Positions 1 to 8,285 of a stretch of DNA of 64,000 nucleotides are shown here, piece after piece. The stretch comes from Paucibacter sp. TC2R-5 (GTDB lineage: Bacteria > Pseudomonadota > Gammaproteobacteria > Burkholderiales > Burkholderiaceae_C). The notes beneath the pieces were generated by a model. That model did no database searches and was not told the origin of the DNA. It worked only from the letters and a program-made list of their open reading frames with translations. Both the position numbers and the translations under genes were made by a program. Where the stretch lies: NCBI RefSeq assembly GCF_025717605.1, contig NZ_JAJIRQ010000011.1, forward strand, positions 1 to 64,000. The letters are read 5' to 3'. Each line of letters begins with the position of its first letter. Within the stretch, counting starts at the first letter, position 1.

Positions 1-36
1 GCGGATTCCCGTGTGAAAGTAGGTCATCGTCAGGCT
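1..36 (+). rRNA. rrf: 5S ribosomal RNA, 3' end only
   Basis: The first bases match the conserved 3' end of betaproteobacterial 5S rRNA, including the segment AGTAGGTCATCGTCAGGCT. The rest of the gene, and presumably the 16S-23S part of the operon, lies left of the window. The exact 3' end is uncertain by a base or two. A strong intrinsic terminator follows within 15 bases, as expected for the end of an rRNA operon. Confidence 0.85.
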
Positions 37-48
37 AATATTAAGCAA

Positions 49-80
49 AGCCCCCAGCTCGAAAGAGTTGGGGGCTTTTT
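49..80 (+). terminator. Intrinsic terminator of the rRNA operon
   Basis: A 12-bp stem (one G-T pair) closes on a GAAA tetraloop at 61-64 and runs straight into TTTTT at 76-80. It directly follows the 5S 3' end and so ends the rRNA operon transcript. It may also work weakly on the other strand for the FFLEE gene that ends at 101. Confidence 0.9.
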
Positions 81-100
81 GCTTTTCAGGATCTTGTTTA

Positions 101-784
101 TTAGGGTGCGGAGTTTTTAAACATTGCGGCGGCAAATTGTTTCTCCCGGGCCTGGACTGTTTGAAGAAATTCAGCGGCGCCCTTCATTGCGCGAAAGGTG
201 TCGAAGCCTGATTCAAGAAATGCCTGCAATTCCCCCATGCCTGCGCCTGCTGCTGGGCCTCTCATCATTCTCAATGCGTGCCTGAGCAACGGCTTGCGCG
301 TTAAGGTCTCCAGCGATTCACCGACGGCAACCGTCAAGCTTATCTGAAGTTGTCGCGACTCTGAGTCCGCGCAGGCCTGCCAGGCACGCCGATAACTTTC
401 GGCGCTAATGTGTTCTGTATCCAAATGCTCGGCCATCAAGGTGTCCAACCTTTCGGATATTGCATGCAGACGAGCAAGTCGCAACACGGTATCGACGACC
501 TCCGATGGAAACAATTTGACCAAGGCCGGGACTACTCGTGCAAATTGTGCGTCACGGCGGGTGTAGTCACCAGGGCCGTAGAGTTCCTGCAAGAAGAACT
601 CGGCAGCCCCCTGGTAGCGTGGCGAGACCAATAGGTCAGCATAGGTTTGGGCGAAACGCTGTTGTTGATAGCGTTTGAGTGCCTGAACTTTTGCTACCAA
701 GCCAGGGGTCTGTTCGCGCCGCTGGCGTTGCGTATTCACTTCTTGGAGGTGATGCAATATCTGTTCGTCTATCGCTGAATGCAT
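101..784 (-). CDS. FFLEE-motif protein (conserved, function unknown)
   Basis: A protein of 227 aa containing FFLQELYGP near residues 63-71, a variant of the FFLEELYGP signature that names a family of proteobacterial proteins of unknown function. It looks mostly helical and soluble. No signal peptide or catalytic motif is visible. I chose the ATG at 784 (MHSAIDEQ), because the Ser/Trp-rich leader added by starting at 829 is not family-like; 829 remains possible. It lies between the rRNA operon and hppD and converges on the rRNA terminator. Membership is by motif recognition only. Confidence 0.75.
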   Translation of the reverse strand: MHSAIDEQILHHLQEVNTQRQRREQTPGLVAKVQALKRYQQQRFAQTYADLLVSPRYQGAAEFFLQELYGPGDYTRRDAQFARVVPALVKLFPSEVVDTVLRLARLHAISERLDTLMAEHLDTEHISAESYRRAWQACADSESRQLQISLTVAVGESLETLTRKPLLRHALRMMRGPAAGAGMGELQAFLESGFDTFRAMKGAAEFLQTVQAREKQFAAAMFKNSAP

Positions 785-978
785 GGCTGACCAACTCAAT
801 GGAATAGTGCGATTGTGAGCCCACGACACAGGAACGATGAATGGATGAATTCAACGAGGGCCGATGTTAGTGAGGGCACTGTTGAGGGCGACACCATCTT
901 CTGGGTAGGACGCATGGAGCAGACGGCCTGTGGTGTTTAAAGACAGGATTCTTGTGGATTTTCAGCACATGTAGGCAG

Positions 979-1012
979 AAAAAAAGCCCTGAAGGCATAT
1001 TGCCTCAGGGCT
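979..1012 (-). terminator. Intrinsic terminator of hppD
   Basis: Read on the minus strand, a 12-bp stem with one bulge (AGCCCTGA and AGGCA arms, loop near 998-1000) is followed by seven T residues. It lies 22 bases after the hppD stop codon and separates hppD from the FFLEE gene downstream. Confidence 0.85.
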
Positions 1013-1034
1013 AATGAAGGGCCGCCGACCGCCT

Positions 1035-2165
1035 TTAGGCTGCCGACTCGTCCTTCAGCACGCCACGGCGAATTTGATCAAGCTCGATGCTTTCGAATAG
1101 TGCTTTGAAGTTACCTTCGCCAAAGCCCTCGTTGCCTTTGCGCTGGATGATTTCGAAGAAGATGGGGCCAATCACTTCCTTGGTGAAGATCTGCAGCAAC
1201 AACTCGTTGGGTGCGTCCAAATGCGCTGCGCCGTCGATCAAGATGCGCAGTCGGCGCAATTCCTCGACGTTTTCGCCGTGCCCCGGGAGGCGCCGGTCGA
1301 TCAGGTCGAAATAGGTGTTGATGGTTTCTTGGAAGTCGACGCCTGAGTTGCGCATGCGCTCAACGGTTTTGTACACATCGTCGGTGCCCATGGCGACATG
1401 CTGAATGCCTTCGCCATGGTAGATGTCCAAATACTCGGCGATCTGGCTCTTGTCGTCGCTGCTCTCGTTGATCGGGATACGGATATTGCCGCAGGGGCTG
1501 GTCATGGCCTTGCTCTTGAGCCCGGTCAGCTTGCCTTCGATGTCAAAGTAGCGCACTTCGCGGAAGTTGAAGAAGCGCTCATAGAAGTCCGCCCATTCCT
1601 TCATGCGGCCACGGAACACGTTATGCGTCAGGTGGTCGATGTAGGTGAGGCCCAGGCCGACGGGGTTGGATGGCACCGGTTTACCTTGCGCATCCAGCAG
1701 CGGGACGAAATCGACGTCGTAGATGCTGATATTGCCGATATCGCCGGCGGCGGCATCGTTCTTGCCTTGCCAACGGTCGACAAAATAGATCAGCGAGTCA
1801 CCAATGCCCTTGATAGCCGGAATATTGAGCTCCATCGGGCCGGCTTTGTTGTCAAAGCCCCAGGCGCCCAATTCCAAGGCGCGCTGATAGGCGTGAGCAG
1901 CATCTTGGACGCGGAAGCCGATGGCGCAGATGGATGGTCCGTGCAGGCGAGCAAAGCGCTGGGCAAATGAATCGAGTTCTGCGTTGATCAGGAAGTTGAC
2001 ACCGCCTTGGCGATACAGGGTGACGTTCTTGTGCCGATGCTTGGCCACGGCGGTGAAGCCCATGGTCAGGAACAGCTTGCCGAGTTCGGCTGGATCGGGT
2101 GCAGCGAATTCAATGAATTCGAAGCCTGCGGTGCCCATTGGATTTTCCCAGGGGGTGAATGCCAT
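1035..2165 (-). CDS. hppD: 4-hydroxyphenylpyruvate dioxygenase
   Basis: Converts 4-hydroxyphenylpyruvate to homogentisate with O2 and Fe(II), in the cytosolic tyrosine degradation pathway. The 376-aa protein has two vicinal-oxygen-chelate modules. The expected facial triad is visible as H178 (IDHLTHN), H256 (GIQHVAM) and E338 in the FFEIIQRKG segment. The start at 2165 is preceded by GGAGA at good spacing; an ATG 12 codons upstream adds a basic leader without a ribosome site. It is divergent from an Lrp/AsnC regulator, with two 15-bp palindromes between them. A terminator follows. Homogentisate dioxygenase is not in this window. Confidence 0.95.
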   Translation of the reverse strand: MAFTPWENPMGTAGFEFIEFAAPDPAELGKLFLTMGFTAVAKHRHKNVTLYRQGGVNFLINAELDSFAQRFARLHGPSICAIGFRVQDAAHAYQRALELGAWGFDNKAGPMELNIPAIKGIGDSLIYFVDRWQGKNDAAAGDIGNISIYDVDFVPLLDAQGKPVPSNPVGLGLTYIDHLTHNVFRGRMKEWADFYERFFNFREVRYFDIEGKLTGLKSKAMTSPCGNIRIPINESSDDKSQIAEYLDIYHGEGIQHVAMGTDDVYKTVERMRNSGVDFQETINTYFDLIDRRLPGHGENVEELRRLRILIDGAAHLDAPNELLLQIFTKEVIGPIFFEIIQRKGNEGFGEGNFKALFESIELDQIRRGVLKDESAA

Positions 2166-2220
2166 ATCTTGTCTCCAAAAAAATACCTTGCGATGGGTCA
2201 AGACTGTAGGTGTTTTGATG

Positions 2221-2276
2221 CGCAGGATTCATGCGAACTCTGGCGCAAGGGTGCGTCCAGCCGCAGGAATCCTGCG
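2221..2276. promoter_or_regulatory. Paired 15-bp palindromic operators between hppD and lrp
   Basis: CGCAGGAATCCTGCG at 2262-2276 is a perfect 7-1-7 palindrome. CGCAGGATTCATGCG at 2221-2235 is the same site with one asymmetric pair. Their centres (2228 and 2269) are 41 bp apart, about four helical turns, which suits an Lrp/AsnC octamer bound on one face. The downstream site ends 12 bases before the regulator's start codon. Assignment to the adjacent regulator is inference. Confidence 0.65.
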
Positions 2277-2288
2277 AGAATTGCAAAG

Positions 2289-2771
2289 ATGGGAAATGAT
2301 GTGCAGCTCGATACCATTGATAGACGCATTTTGAGGGCGTTGCAGATCGATGGCCGCGTCACCTATGACGCCTTGGCGGCGCAGGTCAGCTTGTCAGCCT
2401 CTGCTGTGCTGCGGCGGGTGCGGCGCTTGGAGGAGTCGGGCGCAATTGCTGCGTACGTGGCTTTGGTGCCGCCCGAAAAGGTGGGTTTGGGCTTAACCGC
2501 CTACATCAATGTGCGACTCGAAAAACACACCGAAAGCCATCAACGCAATCCGATGGAGCTGTTTCGGGTTGCCGTGCAGGCCTGGCCCGAGGTGGTGGAA
2601 TGCGCGGCGCTGACCGGCGATATGGACTATTTGCTGCGCGTGCTGGTTCAGGACATGGCGCATTACGCGCGCTTCATCACCGAGACGCTGCTCAAGCATC
2701 CCAGCGTGCAGGACTGTAAAACGAGCTTTGTGCTGGATCGGCTGAAGAACACGACGGCGGTGCCCGTCTAG
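2289..2771 (+). CDS. Lrp/AsnC family transcriptional regulator
   Basis: The 160-aa protein has an N-terminal winged helix-turn-helix (about residues 5-55, starting LDTIDRRILRALQIDGR) and a C-terminal RAM/AsnC ligand domain ending in SVQDCKTSFVLDRLK. Size and architecture match single-domain-pair Lrp regulators. The ATG at 2289 was chosen because the frame extends far upstream into hppD antisense sequence that is not Lrp-like. Divergence from hppD suggests it senses an aromatic amino acid or 4-hydroxyphenylpyruvate and controls hppD and itself. That role is inferred from position and the paired palindromes. Confidence 0.88.
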   Translation: MGNDVQLDTIDRRILRALQIDGRVTYDALAAQVSLSASAVLRRVRRLEESGAIAAYVALVPPEKVGLGLTAYINVRLEKHTESHQRNPMELFRVAVQAWPEVVECAALTGDMDYLLRVLVQDMAHYARFITETLLKHPSVQDCKTSFVLDRLKNTTAVPV

Positions 2772-2808
2772 CCGGAGCGAGGCCCCTCAGCTGCTGTAGG
2801 TCTCAGCA

Positions 2809-3426
2809 TCATCGCCTGGTCAGCACCACCGCCAATTCCGTCCAGCCTTGGGCGTGGACATGTGCAGGGTAGGGCGGCGCCGGCCAAGCCCAGTGCTCGG
2901 CTGGGAACAATGCCCGCACCGCTTGAATGTCACAGTGGTAGGGCGGACCTTCCACGATGCCCTGGCCCGCGCCTTCTCTCCGGGCTTGCATCAGCAAGGC
3001 AAAAAGTCGGCCGCCGGGTTTGATCCAGGCATAGAGTTGATCGGCATAACGCCGCCATTGATCTGGATGCAAGGCGCACAAGCAAGTCTGTTCATAGACC
3101 GCGTCGATGGCTGAGCGGGGCTGCCACGCCAGGACATCGGCTTCTTCCACCTGCGCGAAGTCGCAGTCACCGTCGCTTGCCAATTGTGTTCGAGCCATGG
3201 CAACTGCAGCGGGCGAATAGTCCAGGCCTCGCGCACGAATCCCGGCCTTGGCCAGCAGCAGCAATTCATGCCCGCGGCCGCAGCCGGGGACCACCAAATC
3301 AAGCCCCGCTGTGATCTCGCCTTGTTCGAGCCAAGACAGGAGCTGCGGATGCGCTTCGCCACGGTCCCAGGGAATTTGCCCGCTGACAAAGCGTTGCTGC
3401 CAAAAATCTTGCGTCGGCCCAGCCAT
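2809..3426 (-). CDS. TPMT-family class I SAM-dependent methyltransferase
   Basis: The 205-aa protein begins with FWQQRFVSGQIPWDRG, typical of thiopurine S-methyltransferase-like enzymes. The SAM motif LDLVVPGCGRGHELLLLAK lies near residues 42-60 and a second acidic motif, GLDYSP, follows. Members methylate thiols, selenium or tellurium compounds; the substrate here is unknown. It starts 13 bases after the HDOD gene stop, so the two are probably co-transcribed. It converges on the lrp gene with a 37-base gap and no clear terminator. Confidence 0.85.
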   Translation of the reverse strand: MAGPTQDFWQQRFVSGQIPWDRGEAHPQLLSWLEQGEITAGLDLVVPGCGRGHELLLLAKAGIRARGLDYSPAAVAMARTQLASDGDCDFAQVEEADVLAWQPRSAIDAVYEQTCLCALHPDQWRRYADQLYAWIKPGGRLFALLMQARREGAGQGIVEGPPYHCDIQAVRALFPAEHWAWPAPPYPAHVHAQGWTELAVVLTRR

Positions 3427-3439
3427 CTCAGCTGCAGCC

Positions 3440-4282
3440 TCAGTCGAATTCGTGAAGCAACTTGAGCGTCGCCTCTTGGCTCAGGTTGAGCAGCTTGGCG
3501 ATCTCTAGCAAGTCGTCCGGCACGGCCTCGTCGTTCCAGTCGTCGGCGGTGTGGCGTGCCAGCCGAATCGCAAGCTTGACGCACTGGACCTGCGGGTCAT
3601 TGGCGCGCTTGTCGTTGGTGATGTGCTGCAGCAGTTCCGGCAGATGCCAGGCTTGCATCAGCGCCTGCTCCAGATCGCTCAACTCAATATGCAATACCTC
3701 GCGCTGCACGGCCGTGCTGCGCAAATGACGGTCAGCTGTTTGTCGGTCCCGGATTTGTTGAGCCAGCTCGGGCGCGTTGACCCACAGCAGCATTTCCGCA
3801 AAATCGTGCAACAAGGCGGCGCTGTGGATGACAGCCGCATCCGGGTCGCGTCTATGGATGGCAAAGCACAGCGCATAGCGCGCTGCCCGCTCGGCACGGT
3901 GCAAGACCCGCTGCAGCCCATCTAGCGCCTGGGGCTGAGCTGCCAACCTGTCCTCCACCGTCGGCTGCGGGCCGAACTCACGGAAGAAGGGTGTGATGCC
4001 CATCAAGACCAAAGCGGCCGTGACGGTTTCGGCGTCGGTCATCAGGCGGCTCGAGCGGTGATTGGCAGCGTAGGCCAAGACCTTCAGCGTCATGAGTGGG
4101 TCGGTGGCAATCATCTCGCCCAGGCTGTTGGCGTCAACCGCGTCTTCGTTGCTGCGTAGCAGTTCCAGTGATTCCGCCGTTTCGGCCAACACCGGGATTT
4201 CGGCATTGCAGAACAGGGCCGTCCATGCAGCCAAGTCCGGCGGGGCTTGGCGTAGAGCGGGTAAGGGTGTGGTCGCGGGCAT
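3440..4282 (-). CDS. HDOD domain protein
   Basis: A 280-aa cytosolic protein whose central part resembles the HDOD (HD-related output) domain. It has an early IPVLAETAESLELL segment, LGEMIATDPLMTLKVLAYAAN, and a degenerate HD element SAALLHDFAEMLLW. HDOD proteins are non-enzymatic signalling or regulatory modules often tied to c-di-GMP or motility control. No GGDEF or receiver domain is attached. It is the first gene of a likely pair with the methyltransferase downstream. The target is unknown. Confidence 0.82.
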   Translation of the reverse strand: MPATTPLPALRQAPPDLAAWTALFCNAEIPVLAETAESLELLRSNEDAVDANSLGEMIATDPLMTLKVLAYAANHRSSRLMTDAETVTAALVLMGITPFFREFGPQPTVEDRLAAQPQALDGLQRVLHRAERAARYALCFAIHRRDPDAAVIHSAALLHDFAEMLLWVNAPELAQQIRDRQTADRHLRSTAVQREVLHIELSDLEQALMQAWHLPELLQHITNDKRANDPQVQCVKLAIRLARHTADDWNDEAVPDDLLEIAKLLNLSQEATLKLLHEFD

Positions 4283-4371
4283 GGCTACTTGCTGGAGTGA
4301 TGCCCAATCGTATAGCGACTATTTCTGGCCGGTGCCGAGAAAAGAGGCGCAAACAGCGGCCTTGCCGTGGC

Positions 4372-4418
4372 AAAACACCGCCCTTGTCCGCGGATTCAGT
4401 GCGGGCCAGGGGCGGTGT
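4372..4418 (-). terminator. Possible terminator after the 86-aa gene
   Basis: Perfect 9-bp arms (ACACCGCCC at 4375-4383 and GGGCGGTGT at 4410-4418) enclose a 26-base loop. On the minus strand the stem is followed by TTTT. It lies just past the stop of the gene at 4426-4686. The loop is long and the T run short, so function is uncertain. Confidence 0.4.
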
Positions 4419-4425
4419 GCTGGCT

Positions 4426-4686
4426 TCACAGCCGCGTGATGCCAGACAAGGTGCCGATGCGGCGGCCGTCGGCATACAAAGCGCCCTCGGGCGCGCCAGC
4501 TTCGGCATAGAACTCCAACTCGGGTTTGCGCTGCTTGTGGCGCTGAGGCAGCAAGCGATGCGCCAAGCGGGCCAGCAGCGCGCTGCCGCAGCGCAGCGCA
4601 ATGGCCAAGCGTAAACGCCAAGCCTCGTGAGTCCATTCGTATTCGGCGGCGCTTGCGTCGGGGCCGCGCAATTCTGTCAATCTCAT
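4426..4686 (-). CDS. Small hypothetical protein
   Basis: An 86-aa protein with no family I can name. The middle (about residues 22-48) is a hydrophobic then basic helix, WRLRLAIALRCGSALLARL followed by Arg/Lys-rich sequence. The end contains YADGRRIGTLSGI. It is the second of two small minus-strand genes (4726-4920 is upstream, 39 bases away), so the two may be one transcript. Coding bias matches its neighbours. Treat as a conserved-looking unknown. Confidence 0.55.
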   Translation of the reverse strand: MRLTELRGPDASAAEYEWTHEAWRLRLAIALRCGSALLARLAHRLLPQRHKQRKPELEFYAEAGAPEGALYADGRRIGTLSGITRL

Positions 4687-4725
4687 GATGTCTCTCCATA
4701 TCGGCCCAAGGCAGGGCCGGTCGGT

Positions 4726-4920
4726 TCAGGCGCTGCTGTCCGGCAGCGTCATCTCCAGGGTTTGTTTGTGCAGGTCGCGACGCGCCGTTTGGCGCTGGCT
4801 GCTGCCGGTGTTGAAGTGGCCGTGCTTGCCGGCTTGGCGCATCAGTGCGTGGGCAACCAGCGGATTGCGCGGTTTGCGCAGCTTCAAATTGAGGGGCCGG
4901 GGGCTGGTGAACTGAGTCAT
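4726..4920 (-). CDS. Small basic conserved protein
   Basis: A 64-aa, strongly basic protein (MTQFTSPRPLNLKLRKPRN...). The KPRNPLV core resembles a short family I associate with Burkholderiales genomes, but I know no function. I chose the ATG at 4920 because the 26 residues upstream in the same frame are low-complexity and not family-like. It lacks cysteines, signal peptide or membrane segments. The basic composition would allow nucleic-acid binding, which is speculation. Confidence 0.6.
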   Translation of the reverse strand: MTQFTSPRPLNLKLRKPRNPLVAHALMRQAGKHGHFNTGSSQRQTARRDLHKQTLEMTLPDSSA

Positions 4921-5312
4921 GTGCAAAATTCCTTGGCGAGCCGAGCTCGCAATAGTTTCTGGGCATGCGGCGGCGCTGCTGGGCCGCTGCGGCGTCAATC
5001 AAATGCTTGAGGCAAGCCGCCGAGGACGGCTTTGGGAATTGCAGCGGCTCACGATCGGTGCTGCTGATCGATTGACGGGCTGCGACTAACGATTAATCGG
5101 CGGAGCCGAATGGCTTGGGTGCAGTGCCGGCCTTCTTGAGCGCCTGGGGCGTCAGTGCAGCGGGGTGCGCCCGTTAAAGAGTTGAGTTGGGCGTTGTGGG
5201 GTATGTCATCGCCGCGATGCATAACGCCGCGACTTGTGCAAATGATAAACGAATGTTTATCTTGCGCAAGTGCTTTGTTTCTTTTTTGATAAAGAAATTA
5301 GGGGGGTGTGGA
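4921..5312. other. 392-base region without a convincing gene
   Basis: No open frame here has family features. It holds the upstream region of the 64-aa gene and the 3' side of the HTH-like gene. Two symmetric elements stand out: a perfect 10-bp palindrome CGATTAATCG at 5090-5099, and a nested inverted repeat at 5234-5269. The stretch 5236-5300 is clearly more AT-rich than its surroundings. Confidence 0.6.
5234..5269. repeat. Nested inverted repeat in AT-rich patch
   Basis: The outer arms are TTGTGCAA (5234-5241) and TTGCGCAA (5262-5269), 7 of 8 complementary. The inner arms are GATAAAC (5244-5250) and GTTTATC (5255-5261), perfect with a 4-base spacer. The inner dyad is offset by one base from the outer centre. 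There is no U tract close enough for a standard terminator. It could be an operator or a hairpin at the end of the gene at 5313-5909. Confidence 0.5.
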
Positions 5313-5909
5313 TCAACGCTTCTTGGGCTTCAAGGGCGCTATGCCTTGTTGAAGGCGCCGCCACTCGTCCAACTCGGCGGCGCCGCCATGTGCTGGCCCA
5401 GCAGCCGGGCTGGGCCGACTGGTCGCGCTCGGGCTTGTCGGCACCGAGCGGGGGGAGGCGAACGCGGGTGCTGCTGCCGGCGGCGTCAGGACCTCACCCA
5501 GCAGATCCAGCAAACGCGTGCGGGCGCGCTGAGGGTGGCGGCGGTAATAGGTCAGCACCAAGCCGACGATAAAGCGCTCATCATCATCTTGCGGCACGCT
5601 CGGGCTGCTGTCTTGCACCGGTGGCGCAGCCGCCTTGCTCTTGCTGTGCTGGGGCTTGTCCATCCAGCCGGCGGGTTTGTGGAACAACTGTTCGAACTGC
5701 CGCGCCAGACGCTCACCAATCTGCCGCGAGCGGCTCTTGATCTGGCTCCAATAGCTGGGCTGAATCTGCAGGCGCTCGGCAAAGCGCCGCTCCAGCCCCC
5801 GCAAGGCGGCTGCATCAGGTTGTTTCACGGCGGCGGCAACGAACTCTTCGAACAGGAGCATCGCGTTGTCCAACCGGACTTGGGCGACGTCCACAGGGGC
5901 GGATGACAT
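5313..5909 (-). CDS. Putative HTH DNA-binding protein
   Basis: A 198-aa protein. Residues about 30-85 (ALRGLERRFAERLQIQPSYWSQIKSRSRQIG followed by ERLARQFEQLFHKPAGWMD) resemble the lambda-repressor-like helix-turn-helix seen in many Burkholderiales regulators, whose recognition region ends in a GWMD motif. The C-terminal half has a conserved-looking DDDERFIVGLVLTYYRRHP segment, then a Pro/Ala/Ser-rich low-complexity tail ending in KPKKR. The start at 5909 follows TATCAT by exactly 6 bases with no Shine-Dalgarno, so the transcript may be leaderless; an ATG 7 codons upstream is possible. Confidence 0.6.
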   Translation of the reverse strand: MSSAPVDVAQVRLDNAMLLFEEFVAAAVKQPDAAALRGLERRFAERLQIQPSYWSQIKSRSRQIGERLARQFEQLFHKPAGWMDKPQHSKSKAAAPPVQDSSPSVPQDDDERFIVGLVLTYYRRHPQRARTRLLDLLGEVLTPPAAAPAFASPRSVPTSPSATSRPSPAAGPAHGGAAELDEWRRLQQGIAPLKPKKR

Positions 5910-6083
5910 GGCCGTATGATAAAGCTTCATTGCTCGCAGGCTTTGCGCCGGCGCAATTCAAACGCAAAAGATGCAGGGTCTTGCTCAGGTCACCAGCGCC
6001 AACATGAGGCGCTTTCACTGCTGCTTGGCGCTGCATTGATAAAGAACCGTTCATCAGTCGCTTGTTTGCTGCGACCCGCCGCC

Positions 6084-8168
6084 TCAGTCCACCTCATCGC
6101 TGGCCTTGTAGGCCGCCATCAGCTGGGTCTGAATGTTGGGTGGCACTGACTCATAGTGAGACAGCTGCAGGGTGTAGCGCCCTTGCCCGCTGGTCAAGGC
6201 ATTCAGGCGAGTTTGGTAGCTGGACAGCTCGGCCAGCGGCGCTAGCGCTTGCACTGTGATGGCGCCAGGGGCGGAGCTGTCGCCAACCTTGGTGCCGTTG
6301 ACTTGGCCCCGCCGTGCGGCGAGGTCCCCGGTGATATCGCCCACGGCTGTGGCCGGCGCGCTGATTTCAATGTGCACCATGGGCTCCAACACCAAGGGCC
6401 GGGCCTCTCGCACCGCCGCAATCAAGGCCCGCCGGCCGGCTGTGACAAAGGCAATTTCTTTGCTGTCGACGGCGTGGTGTTTACCGTCAAACACGGTGAC
6501 GCGCAAATCGACCAGGGCGTAGCCGGCAACGACACCGCTTTCAAGCGCAGAGCGCACGCCTTTCTCGACGGCCGGCATGTACTGGCCCGGGATGGTGCCG
6601 CCCTTGACGGCGTCGACGAACTCAAAGCCGGCCCCGCGGGCCAGCGGCTCGATGCGCAAATAGACCTCGCCAAACTGTCCGGCGCCGCCGCTTTGCTTCT
6701 TGTGTCGGTAATGGCCTTCGGCCGCCGCAGAAATCGTTTCGCGGTAGGCAACCTTGGGCGGCTGCGTCAAGACTTCAAACTTATAGCCCTCCCGCAGCCG
6801 CTCCAGCAGCATGCGCAGATGCAGTTCGCCCAGGCCATAAACCACGGTTTCATTGGTCTGCCCGCTGTGCTCAAGCTTCAGGCAGGGGTCTTCGTCAACC
6901 AGTCGATTGAGAATCTCCCACAGCCTTTGCTCGTCACCGTGACGGGCCGGGCTGATGGCCAAGCCATGCACGGGCACCGGAAACTCCAAGGGCCGCAAAA
7001 AGATATGTTCGTCTTCGGGCGCGTCGTGCAGCACTGCGTCATAGTGCAACTCGTCGACCTTGGCAATCGCACACAGCTCACCCGGCAGCGCCTGCTCGAC
7101 CTCGACATGCTTATTGCCCTGTAGCAAGAACAGATGGCCCACGCGAAAGGGCTTGCGGCCATGCCCCACAAAGAGTTGGCTGTTGCGTGTCAATGTGCCC
7201 TGGTGAACGCGCAAGATACCCATCTTGCCCAGGTAGGGGTCGCCGGTAATTTTGAAGACATGGGCCAGCACATGGGCGTTGGGGTCGGGTTTTGCCAGCA
7301 AGGGTTCGGCGCCCTCGGCGCCCTGAGCGCGTAGAAACTGCGGCGGGTTGCCCTCGGCCGGATTGGGCAGCAGCCGCGCTATCACGTCTAGCAACTCGGC
7401 CACGCCGGCGCCGCTGCGGGCGGAAGTGAAGCAGACCGGGATCAGATGACCTTCGCGCAGCGCCTGTTCAAGAGGCGCGTGCAATTCGCGCGGATCGACA
7501 TCGCCTTCGTTCAAGTAACGTTCTACAAATGCGGCATCTACCTCCACTACCTGCTCGACCAGCGCCTGATGCGCAGTCCCCACCGAAGAAAAGTCGGCTT
7601 GGCCCGTGATGTTGAAGAAGCAGTCCAGCACGCGGCTGCCGCCGGCTGCGGGTAGATTCAGGGCCAAGCATTCGCGCCCAAAGACTTCGCGCAACTGCGT
7701 GAGCAGGCCCGGCAAATCAAGTTCGGCCGTGTCAATTTTGTTGATCACGATCAGCCGGCACAGGCCGCGCTGGGCGGCCGTCTCCATCATCTTGACGGCC
7801 ATCGGCTCAATGCCGCTTTGGGCGTTGATGACGACGACGGCAGTATCTGCGGCCTCCAGGGCGGGCAGCGATTGGCCGATGAAATCGGCCGCTCCCGGCG
7901 TGTCGATCGCGTGGATGCGCAAGCCGCCATGCTCAAAATGGGCCAATGACGTATGCAGTGAGTGTTGTAGCTTGCGCTCCAGCGGGTCGTGGTCACTGAC
8001 AGTGCTGCCGCGCTCGACGCTGCCGGCTTGGGTGATGCTGCCCGCCTGCAACAGCAGCGCTTCCAGCAAGCTGGTCTTGCCCGCGCCGGCCGGCCCAACC
8101 AGGGCCAAGGTGCGAATGGACGCTAAGCCGCGGCTGCTGTCCTCGAGATGACTGGCGGGACTGGGCAT
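6084..8168 (-). CDS. Elongation factor G-like GTPase (second, divergent EF-G type)
   Basis: A 694-aa translational GTPase with EF-G domain order. G1 is GPAGAGKT (residues 25-32), G3 is DTPG (89-92) and G4 is NKID (143-146). Domain IV contains SGGAGQFGEVYLRIEP and GGTIPGQYMPAVEKGV. The P-loop differs from the usual AHIDAGKT of housekeeping FusA, and the gene is not beside rpsL/rpsG/tuf, so this is a paralogue rather than the essential factor. The start at 8168 has AAGGAG at good spacing. Roles for such paralogues include ribosome recycling or a stress-specialised factor; which applies here is unknown. creA lies 117 bases upstream on the same strand. Confidence 0.9.
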   Translation of the reverse strand: MPSPASHLEDSSRGLASIRTLALVGPAGAGKTSLLEALLLQAGSITQAGSVERGSTVSDHDPLERKLQHSLHTSLAHFEHGGLRIHAIDTPGAADFIGQSLPALEAADTAVVVINAQSGIEPMAVKMMETAAQRGLCRLIVINKIDTAELDLPGLLTQLREVFGRECLALNLPAAGGSRVLDCFFNITGQADFSSVGTAHQALVEQVVEVDAAFVERYLNEGDVDPRELHAPLEQALREGHLIPVCFTSARSGAGVAELLDVIARLLPNPAEGNPPQFLRAQGAEGAEPLLAKPDPNAHVLAHVFKITGDPYLGKMGILRVHQGTLTRNSQLFVGHGRKPFRVGHLFLLQGNKHVEVEQALPGELCAIAKVDELHYDAVLHDAPEDEHIFLRPLEFPVPVHGLAISPARHGDEQRLWEILNRLVDEDPCLKLEHSGQTNETVVYGLGELHLRMLLERLREGYKFEVLTQPPKVAYRETISAAAEGHYRHKKQSGGAGQFGEVYLRIEPLARGAGFEFVDAVKGGTIPGQYMPAVEKGVRSALESGVVAGYALVDLRVTVFDGKHHAVDSKEIAFVTAGRRALIAAVREARPLVLEPMVHIEISAPATAVGDITGDLAARRGQVNGTKVGDSSAPGAITVQALAPLAELSSYQTRLNALTSGQGRYTLQLSHYESVPPNIQTQLMAAYKASDEVD

Positions 8169-8285
8169 GACGTGCTCCTTGACGCGGGATGCATGGACAT
8201 TTGTACCAGTGCCGGGTCGGTCGAGAGGCTGCCCGGCGGGGCTCCCAGCGTAGGGCAAGCGCGGCCGACTTACAAGTGCGGCCAG

